The notes below the pieces were generated by a model. That model searched no databases, was not told the origin of the DNA, and saw only the letters and a program-made list of their open reading frames with translations. The position numbers were made by a program, and so were the translations under genes. A stretch of 64,000 nt of DNA from assembly GCA_018675995.1 (NCBI GenBank), contig JABGWZ010000269.1, positions 1-64,000 on the forward strand, in the 5' to 3' direction. Shown one piece after another: positions 39,387 through 49,760 of the stretch. This DNA comes from Opitutia bacterium (lineage in GTDB: Bacteria; Verrucomicrobiota; Verrucomicrobiia; Opitutales; Seribacteraceae). The number at the start of each line of letters is the position of its first letter. Positions within the stretch are counted from its first letter, which is position 1.

Positions 39387-41147
39387 TTATATTATCAATT
39401 CAGAAACGCGTTCTTCGTAAAAAGATTTCAAACATTCTTTTATTTCCGAAGGCCTCCTCATTTCCATAATTTTGGATCGAAGTTCATGAACTTCCGCCAT
39501 CGTAAACCTTCGACCAAAAAACTTTAATTCGGGCAGCATAGTACTAGTTGCACTTAAAGCATCGACACCTAAGCCGATCAAAAGTGGAAGAAAATGTGGG
39601 TCGCCAGCAATTTCTCCACATAGTGTGACTTCAATATTTTTCTCTTTTGAAACTCTAGCAATTTGCTCAATAGCGCGAATGACGGCTGGATGGTGAGGCT
39701 CATAAAGATACGAAATTTCATTATTAATCCTGTCAACTGCTAAAAGGTATTGAACTAAGTCATTCGTCCCCACACTAAAGAAATCTACTTCATCGGCTAG
39801 CATATCACTGATGGTAACAGCAGATGGGGTTTCTATCATACAACCAACCTTAATGCCATGATCAAAATCAATCCCTCTTTCTTGTAATTCAGATTTTGCC
39901 TTAGTCAAAAATTCTTTTGCTCTAATTATTTCCCCTACCCCACTAATCATTGGAAACATGATATGAACGGGACCGTGAGCACTGACACGCAAAATTGCAC
40001 GAAGCTGATCCAAAAAAATAGCTGGATGCCTCAAGCAATATCGTATTGCACGAAAACCCATAAAAGGGTTTTCTTCTTTCTCCCGACCGATAGAATCTAA
40101 TATCTTATCACCTCCCAAGTCTAAGGTACGAATAGTAACGGGTTTACCATTTGCTGCACAAACTAGGCTTAAATAATCATCTACTTGTTGGTCTTCGGTT
40201 GGAATTTCATTTTTTCTGAGAAAAGTAGACTCCGTTCGAAAAAGACCAACTCCCTCACAATTATTTTCAAGCCCTTGGATAACTTCCCGACTTGAATCTG
40301 CGTTAACAAGAAATCTTATTTTCGTACCATCTTTAGTCTCAGCAGGGAGTTCAGATTCGCCAATCAGTAAATCAGTAAGCTTTTTTCTTTGTAAATCAAC
40401 TTTTCCGTAACGAAACAAAGTTGTTTCAGACGGATTAATGATTGCCACCCCCTCGAAACCATCAATCAATAGGGTATCTGAATCAGACAGCTGTTCGATC
40501 AAACCTCGAAGACCAACCACAGCGGGAACACCGCTCGCACGAGCCATAATCACCGCATGACCTGTCCGACCACCTGTATCCGTGGCTATTCCAAGTATTT
40601 TATTTCGATCTAAAGATGCGGTATCAGATGGGCTAAGGTCTTCGGATGCTAAAATCCTTGGCTCTTCTAAAAAAGCGGTACCGGCACCAGTTTCACCGAT
40701 CAGATTCCGTAGCAATCTTTTCGAAATATCCTTGAGGTCAGCTGCACGTTCACGAAGATACTCATCTTCCAATTGGTTAAAATAATCATGATACCTTTTA
40801 GTAACTCGAAAAACGCATTGCTCAATATTATCTCCTGAATCTTGGATTTCTTTATTAATATCATCAAAAAGAGCCTGATCTTCCAAGACCAACAAATGAG
40901 CATCAAAAATTCCCGCTTCTTTTTCACCAAGATTACTGGACACTGCTTTACGAATTTCCGTAATCTGGTCTCGGGTAATATCAACCGCTGTCTTGAACCT
41001 ATCCAATTCAGATTCTCGTTCTGATTCATTTATTTGATAACTTGGAACTTCTACATCTTGATGTAAAAAGCGAAATACGGTACCATGAGCAATTCCAGGT
41101 GAACCGGGAATTCCAAAAAGTATTACTTCTTTTTTTATCTGAGGCAT
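39387..41147 (-). CDS. ptsI: Phosphoenolpyruvate-protein phosphotransferase (Enzyme I)
   Basis: TGGRTGHAVIMARASGVPAVVGL, VGLFRTESTFL, FFSVGTNDLVQYLLAVDR, CGEIAGDP. Confidence 0.96.
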   Translation of the reverse strand: MPQIKKEVILFGIPGSPGIAHGTVFRFLHQDVEVPSYQINESERESELDRFKTAVDITRDQITEIRKAVSSNLGEKEAGIFDAHLLVLEDQALFDDINKEIQDSGDNIEQCVFRVTKRYHDYFNQLEDEYLRERAADLKDISKRLLRNLIGETGAGTAFLEEPRILASEDLSPSDTASLDRNKILGIATDTGGRTGHAVIMARASGVPAVVGLRGLIEQLSDSDTLLIDGFEGVAIINPSETTLFRYGKVDLQRKKLTDLLIGESELPAETKDGTKIRFLVNADSSREVIQGLENNCEGVGLFRTESTFLRKNEIPTEDQQVDDYLSLVCAANGKPVTIRTLDLGGDKILDSIGREKEENPFMGFRAIRYCLRHPAIFLDQLRAILRVSAHGPVHIMFPMISGVGEIIRAKEFLTKAKSELQERGIDFDHGIKVGCMIETPSAVTISDMLADEVDFFSVGTNDLVQYLLAVDRINNEISYLYEPHHPAVIRAIEQIARVSKEKNIEVTLCGEIAGDPHFLPLLIGLGVDALSATSTMLPELKFFGRRFTMAEVHELRSKIMEMRRPSEIKECLKSFYEERVSELII

Positions 41148-41218
41148 AAACTTTCTAAAACTTTAAAATTATTATGATTTAAAAGTGCATGAATTGAAAA
41201 CAAAAAGAATATCGTTAT

Positions 41219-42121
41219 TTATGAATTTATCCTGGTCTCCCAAAAACCTGCCTCATCTCCTAAAGATTCTTTGATTAACTGCTCAACCGATTCTTTATCA
41301 GTGTCGTTCTGAGCAAAGCAAAAACAACAGGAGCCGCTACCCGATACTCTAAAAGACAACCCATGCACTTTTTCCATCAGTTTAAAGAGGGGTGATAAAA
41401 AAAGATATTTATTTAAAATTACTGATTCGAAGTCATTATATAAAAACTGAATTGTTGGAATTGTGCCTTTCGACCAACTACGGATACGGTTTGATGCCCA
41501 TGAGTCCTCGGAATATGAGCTTTTTTCTGAAAATCTTTGATAAAGTAATGGAGTTGAAAAACCAATTGGTGGTTGAAAGATAAATATTCTCTGCCTGTTC
41601 AAAGACACATTAACTTTATTTTCAAAATTATGAACATCCTCGCCCCGTCCTGTCACATGTGCCAATCCATTCGTAAGGAAAAAAGCGCAGTCGGAACCGA
41701 GTTCCTGGGCAATATTCCCTAACTCTGAATCACATAAAGGATTACCATTTAGTGAATTAAGCCCAAGAAGTGCAGACACAGCATCAGAACTCCCTCCACC
41801 TAATCCTGCCATGATTGGAATATTCTTCTGTATTGTCACTTTCACACCAGTTCGGTCACCCGTGACTTGGCGCCATTGCCGTACAGCTGCGCAAGCAAGG
41901 TTCTGCCCACCTGAAAGAGAATCATTCCCAATACAAATGCATGTAACTTCATCCAATAAATCTGTTTTCTCCAGGGTAACATAGTCTGACAGGTCAATTT
42001 TGCTAATGACCGACTGAATTTGATGAAAATCATCAGATCTCCTACCAGTTATTGCTAAAAATAAATTAATTTTTGCAGGAGCCGGCACAGTGATTTTTTC
42101 TATGGCTTTACTAAGTCCCAT
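41219..42121 (-). CDS. ispE: 4-diphosphocytidyl-2-C-methyl-D-erythritol kinase
   Basis: PAPAKINLFLAITGRRSDDFHQIQSV, IPIMAGLGGGSSDAVSALLGLN, VSGSGSCCF. Confidence 0.93.
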   Translation of the reverse strand: MGLSKAIEKITVPAPAKINLFLAITGRRSDDFHQIQSVISKIDLSDYVTLEKTDLLDEVTCICIGNDSLSGGQNLACAAVRQWRQVTGDRTGVKVTIQKNIPIMAGLGGGSSDAVSALLGLNSLNGNPLCDSELGNIAQELGSDCAFFLTNGLAHVTGRGEDVHNFENKVNVSLNRQRIFIFQPPIGFSTPLLYQRFSEKSSYSEDSWASNRIRSWSKGTIPTIQFLYNDFESVILNKYLFLSPLFKLMEKVHGLSFRVSGSGSCCFCFAQNDTDKESVEQLIKESLGDEAGFWETRINS

Positions 42122-42210
42122 TTGATCTTATTTAACTATCAATAAACAAAGATTGATGCGATGAGAAAGAATTGTATTGGCTCATCAATAAGAGAGGACA
42201 TGATAGTAAA

Positions 42211-42912
42211 ATGACAAATTCAAAAACCGAAGTTATCCTTGCCCTAGACGTTGAAAGTCGTGCCAAAGCAGAAAATATTTTGGAAAAAACCGGAGATGAT
42301 TTGCAATGGGTAAAAATTGGATTGCAGACTTATTTGCGGGATGGTGATAGTTTTTTGAAAGATGTTTCAGCAAGCGGTAAATCAATATTTCTCGACTTAA
42401 AATTGCACGACATTCCAAATACAATGACAAAGGCAATAGAAAGTTTGTCATCACTTCCAATTAAAATGCTTACCCTACACTCAACTGCTGGTCCGGAAGC
42501 ACTAGCAAAATGCACACAAGTGGCAAAAGAATTTCTTCCTAATACCCAATTGCTTGCTGTTACTGTTCTTACTTCAATGAATCAAGCTAACCTAAATGCA
42601 ATTGGGGTGAATATTGATATATCGAAACAAGTAGATAATTTGGCCAAAATGTCTATTGAATCAGGAATTAATGGGATCGTTTCATCTCCACTTGAATTAA
42701 TCAGGCTAAGACCACAACTTCCATCAAAAACAATTTTTGTAACCCCTGGTATTCGACCAATTGGGTCATCAAGTGGAGATCAAAAAAGAATAATGACGCC
42801 CAAACAAGCTGCTAATTCAGGGGCAAACTTCCTCGTAATTGGAAGACCCATTTTAGAAGCAGTGGAACCGAAAAAAACTCTCATAGAAATTCAGACAGAG
42901 CTTAACTTATGA
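42211..42912 (+). CDS. pyrF: Orotidine-5'-phosphate decarboxylase
   Basis: VILALDVESRAKAENIL, KSIFLDLKLHDIPNTMTKA, FVTPGIRP, FLVIGRPI. Start placed at MTNSK. Confidence 0.94.
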   Translation: MTNSKTEVILALDVESRAKAENILEKTGDDLQWVKIGLQTYLRDGDSFLKDVSASGKSIFLDLKLHDIPNTMTKAIESLSSLPIKMLTLHSTAGPEALAKCTQVAKEFLPNTQLLAVTVLTSMNQANLNAIGVNIDISKQVDNLAKMSIESGINGIVSSPLELIRLRPQLPSKTIFVTPGIRPIGSSSGDQKRIMTPKQAANSGANFLVIGRPILEAVEPKKTLIEIQTELNL

Positions 42913-43631
42913 AGCACATCGCGATTCTTCTTGCCGGTGGTTCAAGTAAAAGAATGAAACAACCGGGAAAGGATAAACTTTTACATCCAATCAAAGAAAC
43001 CAATGCATTTCGTCTTTGCTATAAAGCTTTCACCGGATCATTAGAGATCGAAAAAATAGTTATTGTCTATCGTGATGAGGATCAAAAAGCATTATTAAAA
43101 AAAGAAATCGATCTTGTTAACCAGGAATCACGAAGGGATTTAAAACCAGTTTTCACTCAAGGTGGTAAAGAAAGAATGCACTCTGTTGCCAATGCATTGG
43201 CAAACTGCCCAGAATCATGTGAATTTGTATATATTCATGACTGTGCTAGACCAATGATAACTTCAGCAACTATCGACAAACTAAAGAATATTGTTTCCAA
43301 GGAAGGTGCTGCAGTAATAGCTAGACCATTACATGATACAGTTAAAAAAATCTTAGACTTTGCCCCTAAAAAGAACACACTTTTGTCTTTAACTGAAACA
43401 GTTGATAGGGAGGAGCTATGGATAATGGAGACACCACAATGCTCAAACATTGGCTGGCTTAAAGAAGGCATTAAGATTGCAAAAGAAAAAAACATACTCG
43501 TCACTGATGAGGTATCAATTCTTGAACTAGTTGCAAAACCCGTTTCGCTTGTAAATATCAATTATCCAAACCCTAAAATCACTGCACCGGCAGATTTGAC
43601 TTTTATAAATTTTCTACTTTCTCAAACATGA
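42909..43631 (+). CDS. ispD: 2-C-methyl-D-erythritol 4-phosphate cytidylyltransferase
   Basis: AILLAGGSSKRMKQPGKDKLL, YIHDCARPMIT; ATGA-coupled to pyrF and ispF. Confidence 0.92.
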   Translation: MKHIAILLAGGSSKRMKQPGKDKLLHPIKETNAFRLCYKAFTGSLEIEKIVIVYRDEDQKALLKKEIDLVNQESRRDLKPVFTQGGKERMHSVANALANCPESCEFVYIHDCARPMITSATIDKLKNIVSKEGAAVIARPLHDTVKKILDFAPKKNTLLSLTETVDREELWIMETPQCSNIGWLKEGIKIAKEKNILVTDEVSILELVAKPVSLVNINYPNPKITAPADLTFINFLLSQT

Positions 43632-44119
43632 CACTTGATACACCAATTTTAATTGGACATGGATATGACTTGCACCGGTTTGCTCGTGGCAGGAAACTCA
43701 TTTTAGGAGGGGTGGAAATACCATCAGAGATGGGTTTGCTCGGTCACTCCGACGCCGATTGCCTAATACATGCATTATCTGATGCGATTTTAGGCGCACT
43801 CGGACTACCAGACATTGGTCATTATTTCCCGGACAGTTCCCCGGAAAATAAAGATTTAGACTCGTTAATTATCCTAAAAAAAGCAGTAACGGAGACAGGG
43901 AATCAAGGTTTTAAACTTGGAAACATTGATCTTACACTTGTTTTGGAAGAGCCAAAGATTGCTCCCTACTCTAAGCAAATCAAAGAAAAACTTTCTGACT
44001 GCTGCGGACTTGAAGTCGAACGGATTGGTATAAAGGCAACTACAAACGAGGGATTAGGAGCAATCGGCAGAAAGGAAGGAATTGCTGCCTTCGCTGTATG
44101 CACCTTAATTAAAGACTAA
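43628..44119 (+). CDS. ispF: 2-C-methyl-D-erythritol 2,4-cyclodiphosphate synthase
   Basis: GHGYDLHRFARGRKLILGGVEIPSEMGLLGHSDADCLIHALSDAILGALGLPDIGHYFPD. Confidence 0.97.
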   Translation: MTLDTPILIGHGYDLHRFARGRKLILGGVEIPSEMGLLGHSDADCLIHALSDAILGALGLPDIGHYFPDSSPENKDLDSLIILKKAVTETGNQGFKLGNIDLTLVLEEPKIAPYSKQIKEKLSDCCGLEVERIGIKATTNEGLGAIGRKEGIAAFAVCTLIKD

Positions 44120-44120
44120 C

Positions 44121-44537
44121 TTAACAAATAATTTGATCGGCTTCAAAAAAGCGATTAATCTCTGTTAGTGCGGATTCCGGACTATCTGAGGCATGAACAA
44201 TATTTCTCATTCGATCTGTGCCAAGATCGCCTCGAATTGTACCCTTAGGAGCAATTGTAGAATCAGTCGGACCAACTAGGTCACGAACACCTTGAATAAC
44301 ATTCTCTCCCTCTAATGCTAATGCGAGTACTGGACATGAACTCATAAAAGCTGCGATTTCAGGAAAAAAAGGTAAATCAGCAACATGTGCATAATGTTCG
44401 CTCAAAAGGGCGTCATCAAGTTGAACGACTTTACTTCCAATTATGGAATAGCCTGCATTTTCAAAACGACTGATAACCTCACCAATATGAGAATTTTCAA
44501 CACAATCGGGTTTTAATAAGATAAGTGATCTTTGCAT
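44121..44537 (-). CDS. ndk: Nucleoside diphosphate kinase
   Basis: RSLILLKPDCV, NIVHASDSPESALTEINRFF (active-site His). Confidence 0.95.
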   Translation of the reverse strand: MQRSLILLKPDCVENSHIGEVISRFENAGYSIIGSKVVQLDDALLSEHYAHVADLPFFPEIAAFMSSCPVLALALEGENVIQGVRDLVGPTDSTIAPKGTIRGDLGTDRMRNIVHASDSPESALTEINRFFEADQIIC

Positions 44538-44587
44538 AAATATAAGGGAAGAGTAAAACTATTCACGATAGTAAATAGACAAATTTG

Positions 44588-47122
44588 TTACGAAGATTTT
44601 TGATCGTTATTTTTATCTTCAGTTGAAACTGAAACTTTTTCGGAAACTTCATCTTGAGAGAAATAAAGTTTGGGATCATCATTATCTGTAATTAAGACAT
44701 GAATGGATTTGTTTTTCCTCAGACTGCCTCCTAAGACTTCTTCCGCGAGAGAATCCTCTAGGTATTTTTCAACGGCACGCCTTAGAGGGCGTGCACCAAG
44801 TTTGTTATCATATCCTTTATCAATGAGAAACTCCTTTACTTGATCAGAAATAACTAACTTCAATTTTTTATCCTTTAACCGATCGGTTACCTTTTCAAGT
44901 TCAAGGTCTACAATTGCGCGCATACTTGCCTTTACCAAAGGGCGGAAAATAACAATTTCAGTCAATCTATTCAAAAACTCAGGTTTGAATGTTTTCTTAG
45001 CTTCGTCCATGATTTTGTCTTTCGTACTGTCAAAATCATCTTCTGAGTTTCCTGAGGAAAAGCCAAGTGAGCTATTTCTTTGCAGTATATGAGCCCCAAC
45101 ATTGGAAGTCATAATCAAAATGGTATTTCGAAAATCGACTTTCCTTCCTAAACTGTCAGTTAGACGACCATCTTCCAATATTTGTAATAATATTTGAGCT
45201 ACATCTGGATGTGCTTTTTCTATTTCGTCAAACAATATAACGGCATAAGGTTTCCTGCGAATAGCCTCAGTTAGTTGTCCACCTTCCTCATGTCCAACAT
45301 AACCAGGAGGTGAACCGATCATCCTCGAAACAGCATGTTTTTCCATGTATTCTGACATATCAATCTGAATCAAAGAGTCTTGGTCACCGAAAATTCGTTC
45401 AGCAAGAACTTTGGCTAGATGAGTTTTACCAACGCCAGTTGGTCCAAGAAACATAAAAGACCCAATTGGTCGTTTTGGATCTTTCAGGTCAGCTCGCGAG
45501 CGCCTGAGTGCTTTGGATACAACTTCAGTTGCAAAATCCTGTCCAACAATTTGTTTTCTCAGTTCAGATTCTAATTTAAGAAGTTTCTTTGACTCTTTAG
45601 CCTCCATTCGGTTCAAAGGAATACCCGTCCAGTCAGCTATAACTTGAAGCATGTCATCTTCATCAACATTGGCACGTTCCTCTTCGCGACTCTTCTTCCA
45701 TTTTTCAAGGACTCTTTCTCTTTTAGCTCTTAGTTTCTTTTCCTTGTCCCGAGCTTCAGCAGCTTCCTCAAAATTTTGGTCGGAAATAGCAGTCTCTTTA
45801 ATCATGCAAACTTCTTTAATCTCATCCGAAAGTTTCTCGATTTCAGGTGGTCTCTTTAGGGATTCCATCCGAGATCTAGCACCAGCTTCATCAACTGCGT
45901 CTATTGCTTTATCTGGTAAAAATTTTCCAGTTACATACCGATCAGTGAGCTTTGCAGCAGCGACAAGTGCTTTATCAGTAAAATTAACATTGTGGTGCTC
46001 TTCGTATTTTGGGCGGATTCCCTTCAAAATTAGAACTGTATCATCAACCGATGGTGCTTCCACCTTGACTGACTGAAATCTTCGATCCAAAGCACTATCC
46101 TTCTCAATATACTTTCTGTATTCAGCAAGGGTTGTGGCTCCGATACACTGCAGTTCACCACGACTCAAAGCAGGTTTAAAAATATTTGATGCATCCATCG
46201 CTCCTTCTGCTGCACCGGCTCCTACAATTGTATGCATCTCATCAATAAATATTATGATATTCTTAGCTTTCTTAAGCTCATCCATCACCGCTTTTATTCG
46301 CTCTTCAAATTGTCCCCGATACTTTGTACCCGCAACCATCAAAGCCAAATCCAATGTAACTACTTTCTTGTCAAGAAGGTTTTCCGGCACCATACCTGAT
46401 GCGATTTGCTGCGCTAAACCTTCAACAATGGCAGTTTTACCAACACCAGCTTCGCCGATTAGCACGGGGTTATTTTTAGTCCTCCTGCATAGAACCTGCG
46501 TAACTCGCCTGATTTCGTTTTCACGACCAACAACAGGGTCCATTTCACCATTCTTAGCAATTTCTGTCAAATCCCTACCAAATGCCTTGAGTGCAGGTGT
46601 TTTTTGATCTTTGCCTTTTTCCTCAGTTGATCCGCTTCCGACAACCGAAGGTTCAGATTCTTCACTTGATGAAAAATTAGGATCTAACTCAGATAGAATT
46701 TCATTACGACACCTCTCAACATCTACATCTAAAGACTTTAAAACTCGGGCTGCAACGCCTTCACCTTCTCGAAGTAAACCAAGCAAAATATGTTCTGTAC
46801 CTACATAGCTGTGATTCAAAGATTTAGCCTCCTTCCCTGCTAATGCTAGAACCTTTTTAACCCTTGGGGTGTAAGGGACATTACCAGAAGGTTTTGCCTC
46901 AGGACCTAGACCAACCTGTTCATCAACGGCTTGTCGAACGGTATCAAGATCCAACCCCATTTTCTGTAAAACATTAACGGCAACGCCTTGTCCAAGGTTA
47001 ATTAAACCAAGCAAGAGGTGCTCTGTCCCGACATAATTGTGGTGAAATCTATCTGCCTCTTTCCTTGCAAGAGCCAAAACTTGTTGTGCACGAGGGGTGA
47101 AGTTACTCATCGGTTCAGACAT
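44588..47122 (-). CDS. clpC: ATP-dependent Clp protease ATP-binding subunit ClpC
   Basis: Two Clp-N repeats, Walker [17 protein letters not shown] and [15 protein letters not shown]-like middle segment [17 protein letters not shown]. Confidence 0.96.
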   Translation of the reverse strand: MSEPMSNFTPRAQQVLALARKEADRFHHNYVGTEHLLLGLINLGQGVAVNVLQKMGLDLDTVRQAVDEQVGLGPEAKPSGNVPYTPRVKKVLALAGKEAKSLNHSYVGTEHILLGLLREGEGVAARVLKSLDVDVERCRNEILSELDPNFSSSEESEPSVVGSGSTEEKGKDQKTPALKAFGRDLTEIAKNGEMDPVVGRENEIRRVTQVLCRRTKNNPVLIGEAGVGKTAIVEGLAQQIASGMVPENLLDKKVVTLDLALMVAGTKYRGQFEERIKAVMDELKKAKNIIIFIDEMHTIVGAGAAEGAMDASNIFKPALSRGELQCIGATTLAEYRKYIEKDSALDRRFQSVKVEAPSVDDTVLILKGIRPKYEEHHNVNFTDKALVAAAKLTDRYVTGKFLPDKAIDAVDEAGARSRMESLKRPPEIEKLSDEIKEVCMIKETAISDQNFEEAAEARDKEKKLRAKRERVLEKWKKSREEERANVDEDDMLQVIADWTGIPLNRMEAKESKKLLKLESELRKQIVGQDFATEVVSKALRRSRADLKDPKRPIGSFMFLGPTGVGKTHLAKVLAERIFGDQDSLIQIDMSEYMEKHAVSRMIGSPPGYVGHEEGGQLTEAIRRKPYAVILFDEIEKAHPDVAQILLQILEDGRLTDSLGRKVDFRNTILIMTSNVGAHILQRNSSLGFSSGNSEDDFDSTKDKIMDEAKKTFKPEFLNRLTEIVIFRPLVKASMRAIVDLELEKVTDRLKDKKLKLVISDQVKEFLIDKGYDNKLGARPLRRAVEKYLEDSLAEEVLGGSLRKNKSIHVLITDNDDPKLYFSQDEVSEKVSVSTEDKNNDQKSS

Positions 47123-47160
47123 ATTATATTTTATACCCTTCTATTTAATAAAGTCAATTA

Positions 47161-48228
47161 TCAGCTATTTAAGACTAAGGATGGAGTTCGCGCAAAATGG
47201 TTGCGTAAAACTTCTGCTCTTAATTCATCTCTACTTGACGGCTCAATCGATTTACCGGCAGAAAATTGCACATGACCGGGTTGAATCTCAATAAACATCT
47301 TATCAGCAAGTCCGCGAAATTTTTCAGGTAACATACCAAAATCAGTCGCTAACCTGACGAGAGAAAGAAGATCCATTGCTTCGGAACTTTGCATCAAATG
47401 ACAGGTTTTCAATATTCCGATTGCACGACTCATCTTATCCGTAAGCTTAGTCCTGTCATCCTGTAGAAGTTTCTCGCGGGCATTATTTTCCTGCTGAACC
47501 AAACTTTTAAGAGTCGTATTCAAACGATCAATAATTGCAACCTCTGACTCGCCGAGCGTTTGTTGATTAGAAATTTGAAAAATACTGCCATTTGCATCGG
47601 AACCCTCACCAAATAATCCTCTTACCGCGATACCAAGTTGGTTAACAGCATTAATGACCTTGTCCATATTTTTAGACATAACTAAACCAGGTAAGTGCAT
47701 CATTACAGATGCTCTCATTCCAGTTCCTAAATTAGTGGGACAAGCGGTTAAAAAGCCCAACTCACAATCATAGGCATAGTTTATGGCAGATTCTATTCCA
47801 GAATCAACCGCATCAGCAGCCTTCCATACAGAATTAAAATCCAAACCAGGTCGAAGAACCTGAATTCTCAGATGATCCTCCTCATTAATCATGATACAAC
47901 AGGAACGATCGGGACTTAAAACAATCCCTGATCCCTCATCGACTTGAGACAACTCTGGACTGATCAAATGTTGTTCAACTAAGATTTGTCTATCTAATTC
48001 ACTTAAATCATCTACCTCTACAGAGATAGAATCGTTTAAGTGCTTAATTCCACTAAGTGCTTCAATGCATTGTGATAACACGGCCCGTTTTTGAGATACT
48101 TCTGCCCGACCAGGAAAAGGAAATTGCCTGAGGTTTCGAGCTAATCGAATTCGAGTACTCAAAGTAACCGGAATTGCTTTGGGAGTTTTCTTCCCTTTTA
48201 CTTCCTGACTGAGTATGTTGTGAAACAT
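47161..48228 (-). CDS. mcsB: Protein arginine kinase McsB
   Basis: VTLSTRIRLARNLRQFPFPGRA, INEEDHLRIQVLRPG, CPTNLGTGMRASVMMHLP, RGLFGEGSDANGSIFQISNQQTLGESE, C-terminal RDELRA. Confidence 0.94.
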   Translation of the reverse strand: MFHNILSQEVKGKKTPKAIPVTLSTRIRLARNLRQFPFPGRAEVSQKRAVLSQCIEALSGIKHLNDSISVEVDDLSELDRQILVEQHLISPELSQVDEGSGIVLSPDRSCCIMINEEDHLRIQVLRPGLDFNSVWKAADAVDSGIESAINYAYDCELGFLTACPTNLGTGMRASVMMHLPGLVMSKNMDKVINAVNQLGIAVRGLFGEGSDANGSIFQISNQQTLGESEVAIIDRLNTTLKSLVQQENNAREKLLQDDRTKLTDKMSRAIGILKTCHLMQSSEAMDLLSLVRLATDFGMLPEKFRGLADKMFIEIQPGHVQFSAGKSIEPSSRDELRAEVLRNHFARTPSLVLNS

Positions 48229-48240
48229 GTGAATTCCCCC

Positions 48241-48729
48241 CTACGCCTTAGCTTTGGTTTTACTTTCTAGGTCACGTAGTTCATCTCTTAGCTTCGCCGC
48301 TTTTTCAAAATCCTCTTTTTCAACTGCTTCACTTAATTCTCCGCGTAAACTCTCAACTGATCGCTCAAATTTAATCCTTGAAACCGAACCAGCAGGCACC
48401 TTACCTAAGTGCTTCGTCCCTGCGTGCATTCCATCTAGAAGAGGATCAAGCACTGGGCGAAAAACATGATAACAAGCCTCACAACCCAAACGCCCACCCT
48501 TTTTGAATTCCTGATGAGTGGTACCACAACTCTCACAAACCATTGAATTTCCACCCGTATCGACTTCAAGCTCAACTTTATCCATTAAGCTGCTGATGGA
48601 GAGGTTTTCCGGATTTGTTACACCCTTAGCTTGTGCACAAGACTCACACAAGTCCATTTTATGCATCTGACCGTTAAGAATTTGTGTTAGATGAACAGTC
48701 GCTTGTTTGTCACAATGATGGCACTTCAT
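48241..48729 (-). CDS. mcsA: McsA-like zinc/UVR protein, activator of McsB
   Basis: Four CxxC motifs (CHHC, CESC, CESC, CEAC) and UVR motif LSEAVEKEDFEKAAKLRDELRDLE. Confidence 0.92.
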   Translation of the reverse strand: MKCHHCDKQATVHLTQILNGQMHKMDLCESCAQAKGVTNPENLSISSLMDKVELEVDTGGNSMVCESCGTTHQEFKKGGRLGCEACYHVFRPVLDPLLDGMHAGTKHLGKVPAGSVSRIKFERSVESLRGELSEAVEKEDFEKAAKLRDELRDLESKTKAKA

Positions 48730-48828
48730 ATTTTCGTAATTAAATTAAAATAATAGCTTACTACTTTTTAAAGTAAATTCAATGCGGATCATAGAAATTG
48801 TATAAAGAATAATTTCATGAAAGTATGA

Positions 48829-49701
48829 CTACTGAGTAAGATGCTCTCCATCTGTTAGTACCTTCTGACGAAATAAGTCTATCAGTTGTTGAGTCATAGC
48901 CCCAGGCACTCCATTCCCGACCTCCCTGTGATCGACTTCAACACATGGTATAACCTCAGCTGCAGTCCCGGTCAAAAAGCACTCGTCTGCGGTCCACAAA
49001 TCATACCTTGTCAAAGCCTGCTCTCGGCAAGGAAACCCAAGTTCTTCAGCAAGGTCAATTACCGCACCGCGGGTAATCCCCCTCAGTGAGCCTGCATCCA
49101 AAGGAGGGGTAAAAATAACTCCTTTAGAAATGATGAATACATTATCTCCGGTACACTCGGCAATCTCACCCTTATCATTAAGCATAAGTGCTTCCTGGTA
49201 CCCTACCTTCTTTGCTTCAATTTTTGCTAATATATTGTTTAAATAATTTAAACTTTTAATGGCAGGGGGAAGTGCTGATGCATTTATCCGACGGGTTGGA
49301 ACAGAAATAATCTTCAGACCATTTTTGTACAATTCTTCGGGATATAACTGAATATCGTCAGCAATGATAATTACATTTCCGGGTCCACAACCGTCTGGAG
49401 TCAATCCAAGATGTCCAGGACCACGTGTAACAACTAAACGAACATACCCATTTTGCAGATCATTAGCTAAACAAGTATCGCAAACCGCCTTCTTAAACTG
49501 CTCCCGTTTTAACGGTAAATCTAAAAGAATTGCTTTTGCTGAATATTCCAATCGCTCAAGGTGCTCCTCAAGTTTAAAAACACATCCGTTATACAAGCGT
49601 ATACCTTCGAAAACTCCATCGCCATATAGCAATCCGTGGTCAAAAACCGATATCTTAGCATCTTCTTTCGCAACTAAATCTCCATTTAAGTAAATTTTCA
49701 T
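48829..49701 (-). CDS. ilvE: Branched-chain amino acid aminotransferase family (class IV PLP)
   Basis: VFDHGLLYGDGVFEGIRLYNG, SLNYLNNILAKIEAKKVGYQEALMLNDKGEIAECTGDNVFI. Confidence 0.9.
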   Translation of the reverse strand: MKIYLNGDLVAKEDAKISVFDHGLLYGDGVFEGIRLYNGCVFKLEEHLERLEYSAKAILLDLPLKREQFKKAVCDTCLANDLQNGYVRLVVTRGPGHLGLTPDGCGPGNVIIIADDIQLYPEELYKNGLKIISVPTRRINASALPPAIKSLNYLNNILAKIEAKKVGYQEALMLNDKGEIAECTGDNVFIISKGVIFTPPLDAGSLRGITRGAVIDLAEELGFPCREQALTRYDLWTADECFLTGTAAEVIPCVEVDHREVGNGVPGAMTQQLIDLFRQKVLTDGEHLTQ

Positions 49702-49760
49702 ACCTATGTTACTTATGAAGTAAATTATCGCCGATTGCGAGAATCAAGAGAAAAGGTTAT

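Noticed and set aside
45651-46607. Ser-rich plus-strand ORFs (141 and 157 aa) opposite clpC
   Set aside because: Antisense of strongly conserved ClpC ATPase sequence; shadow ORFs.
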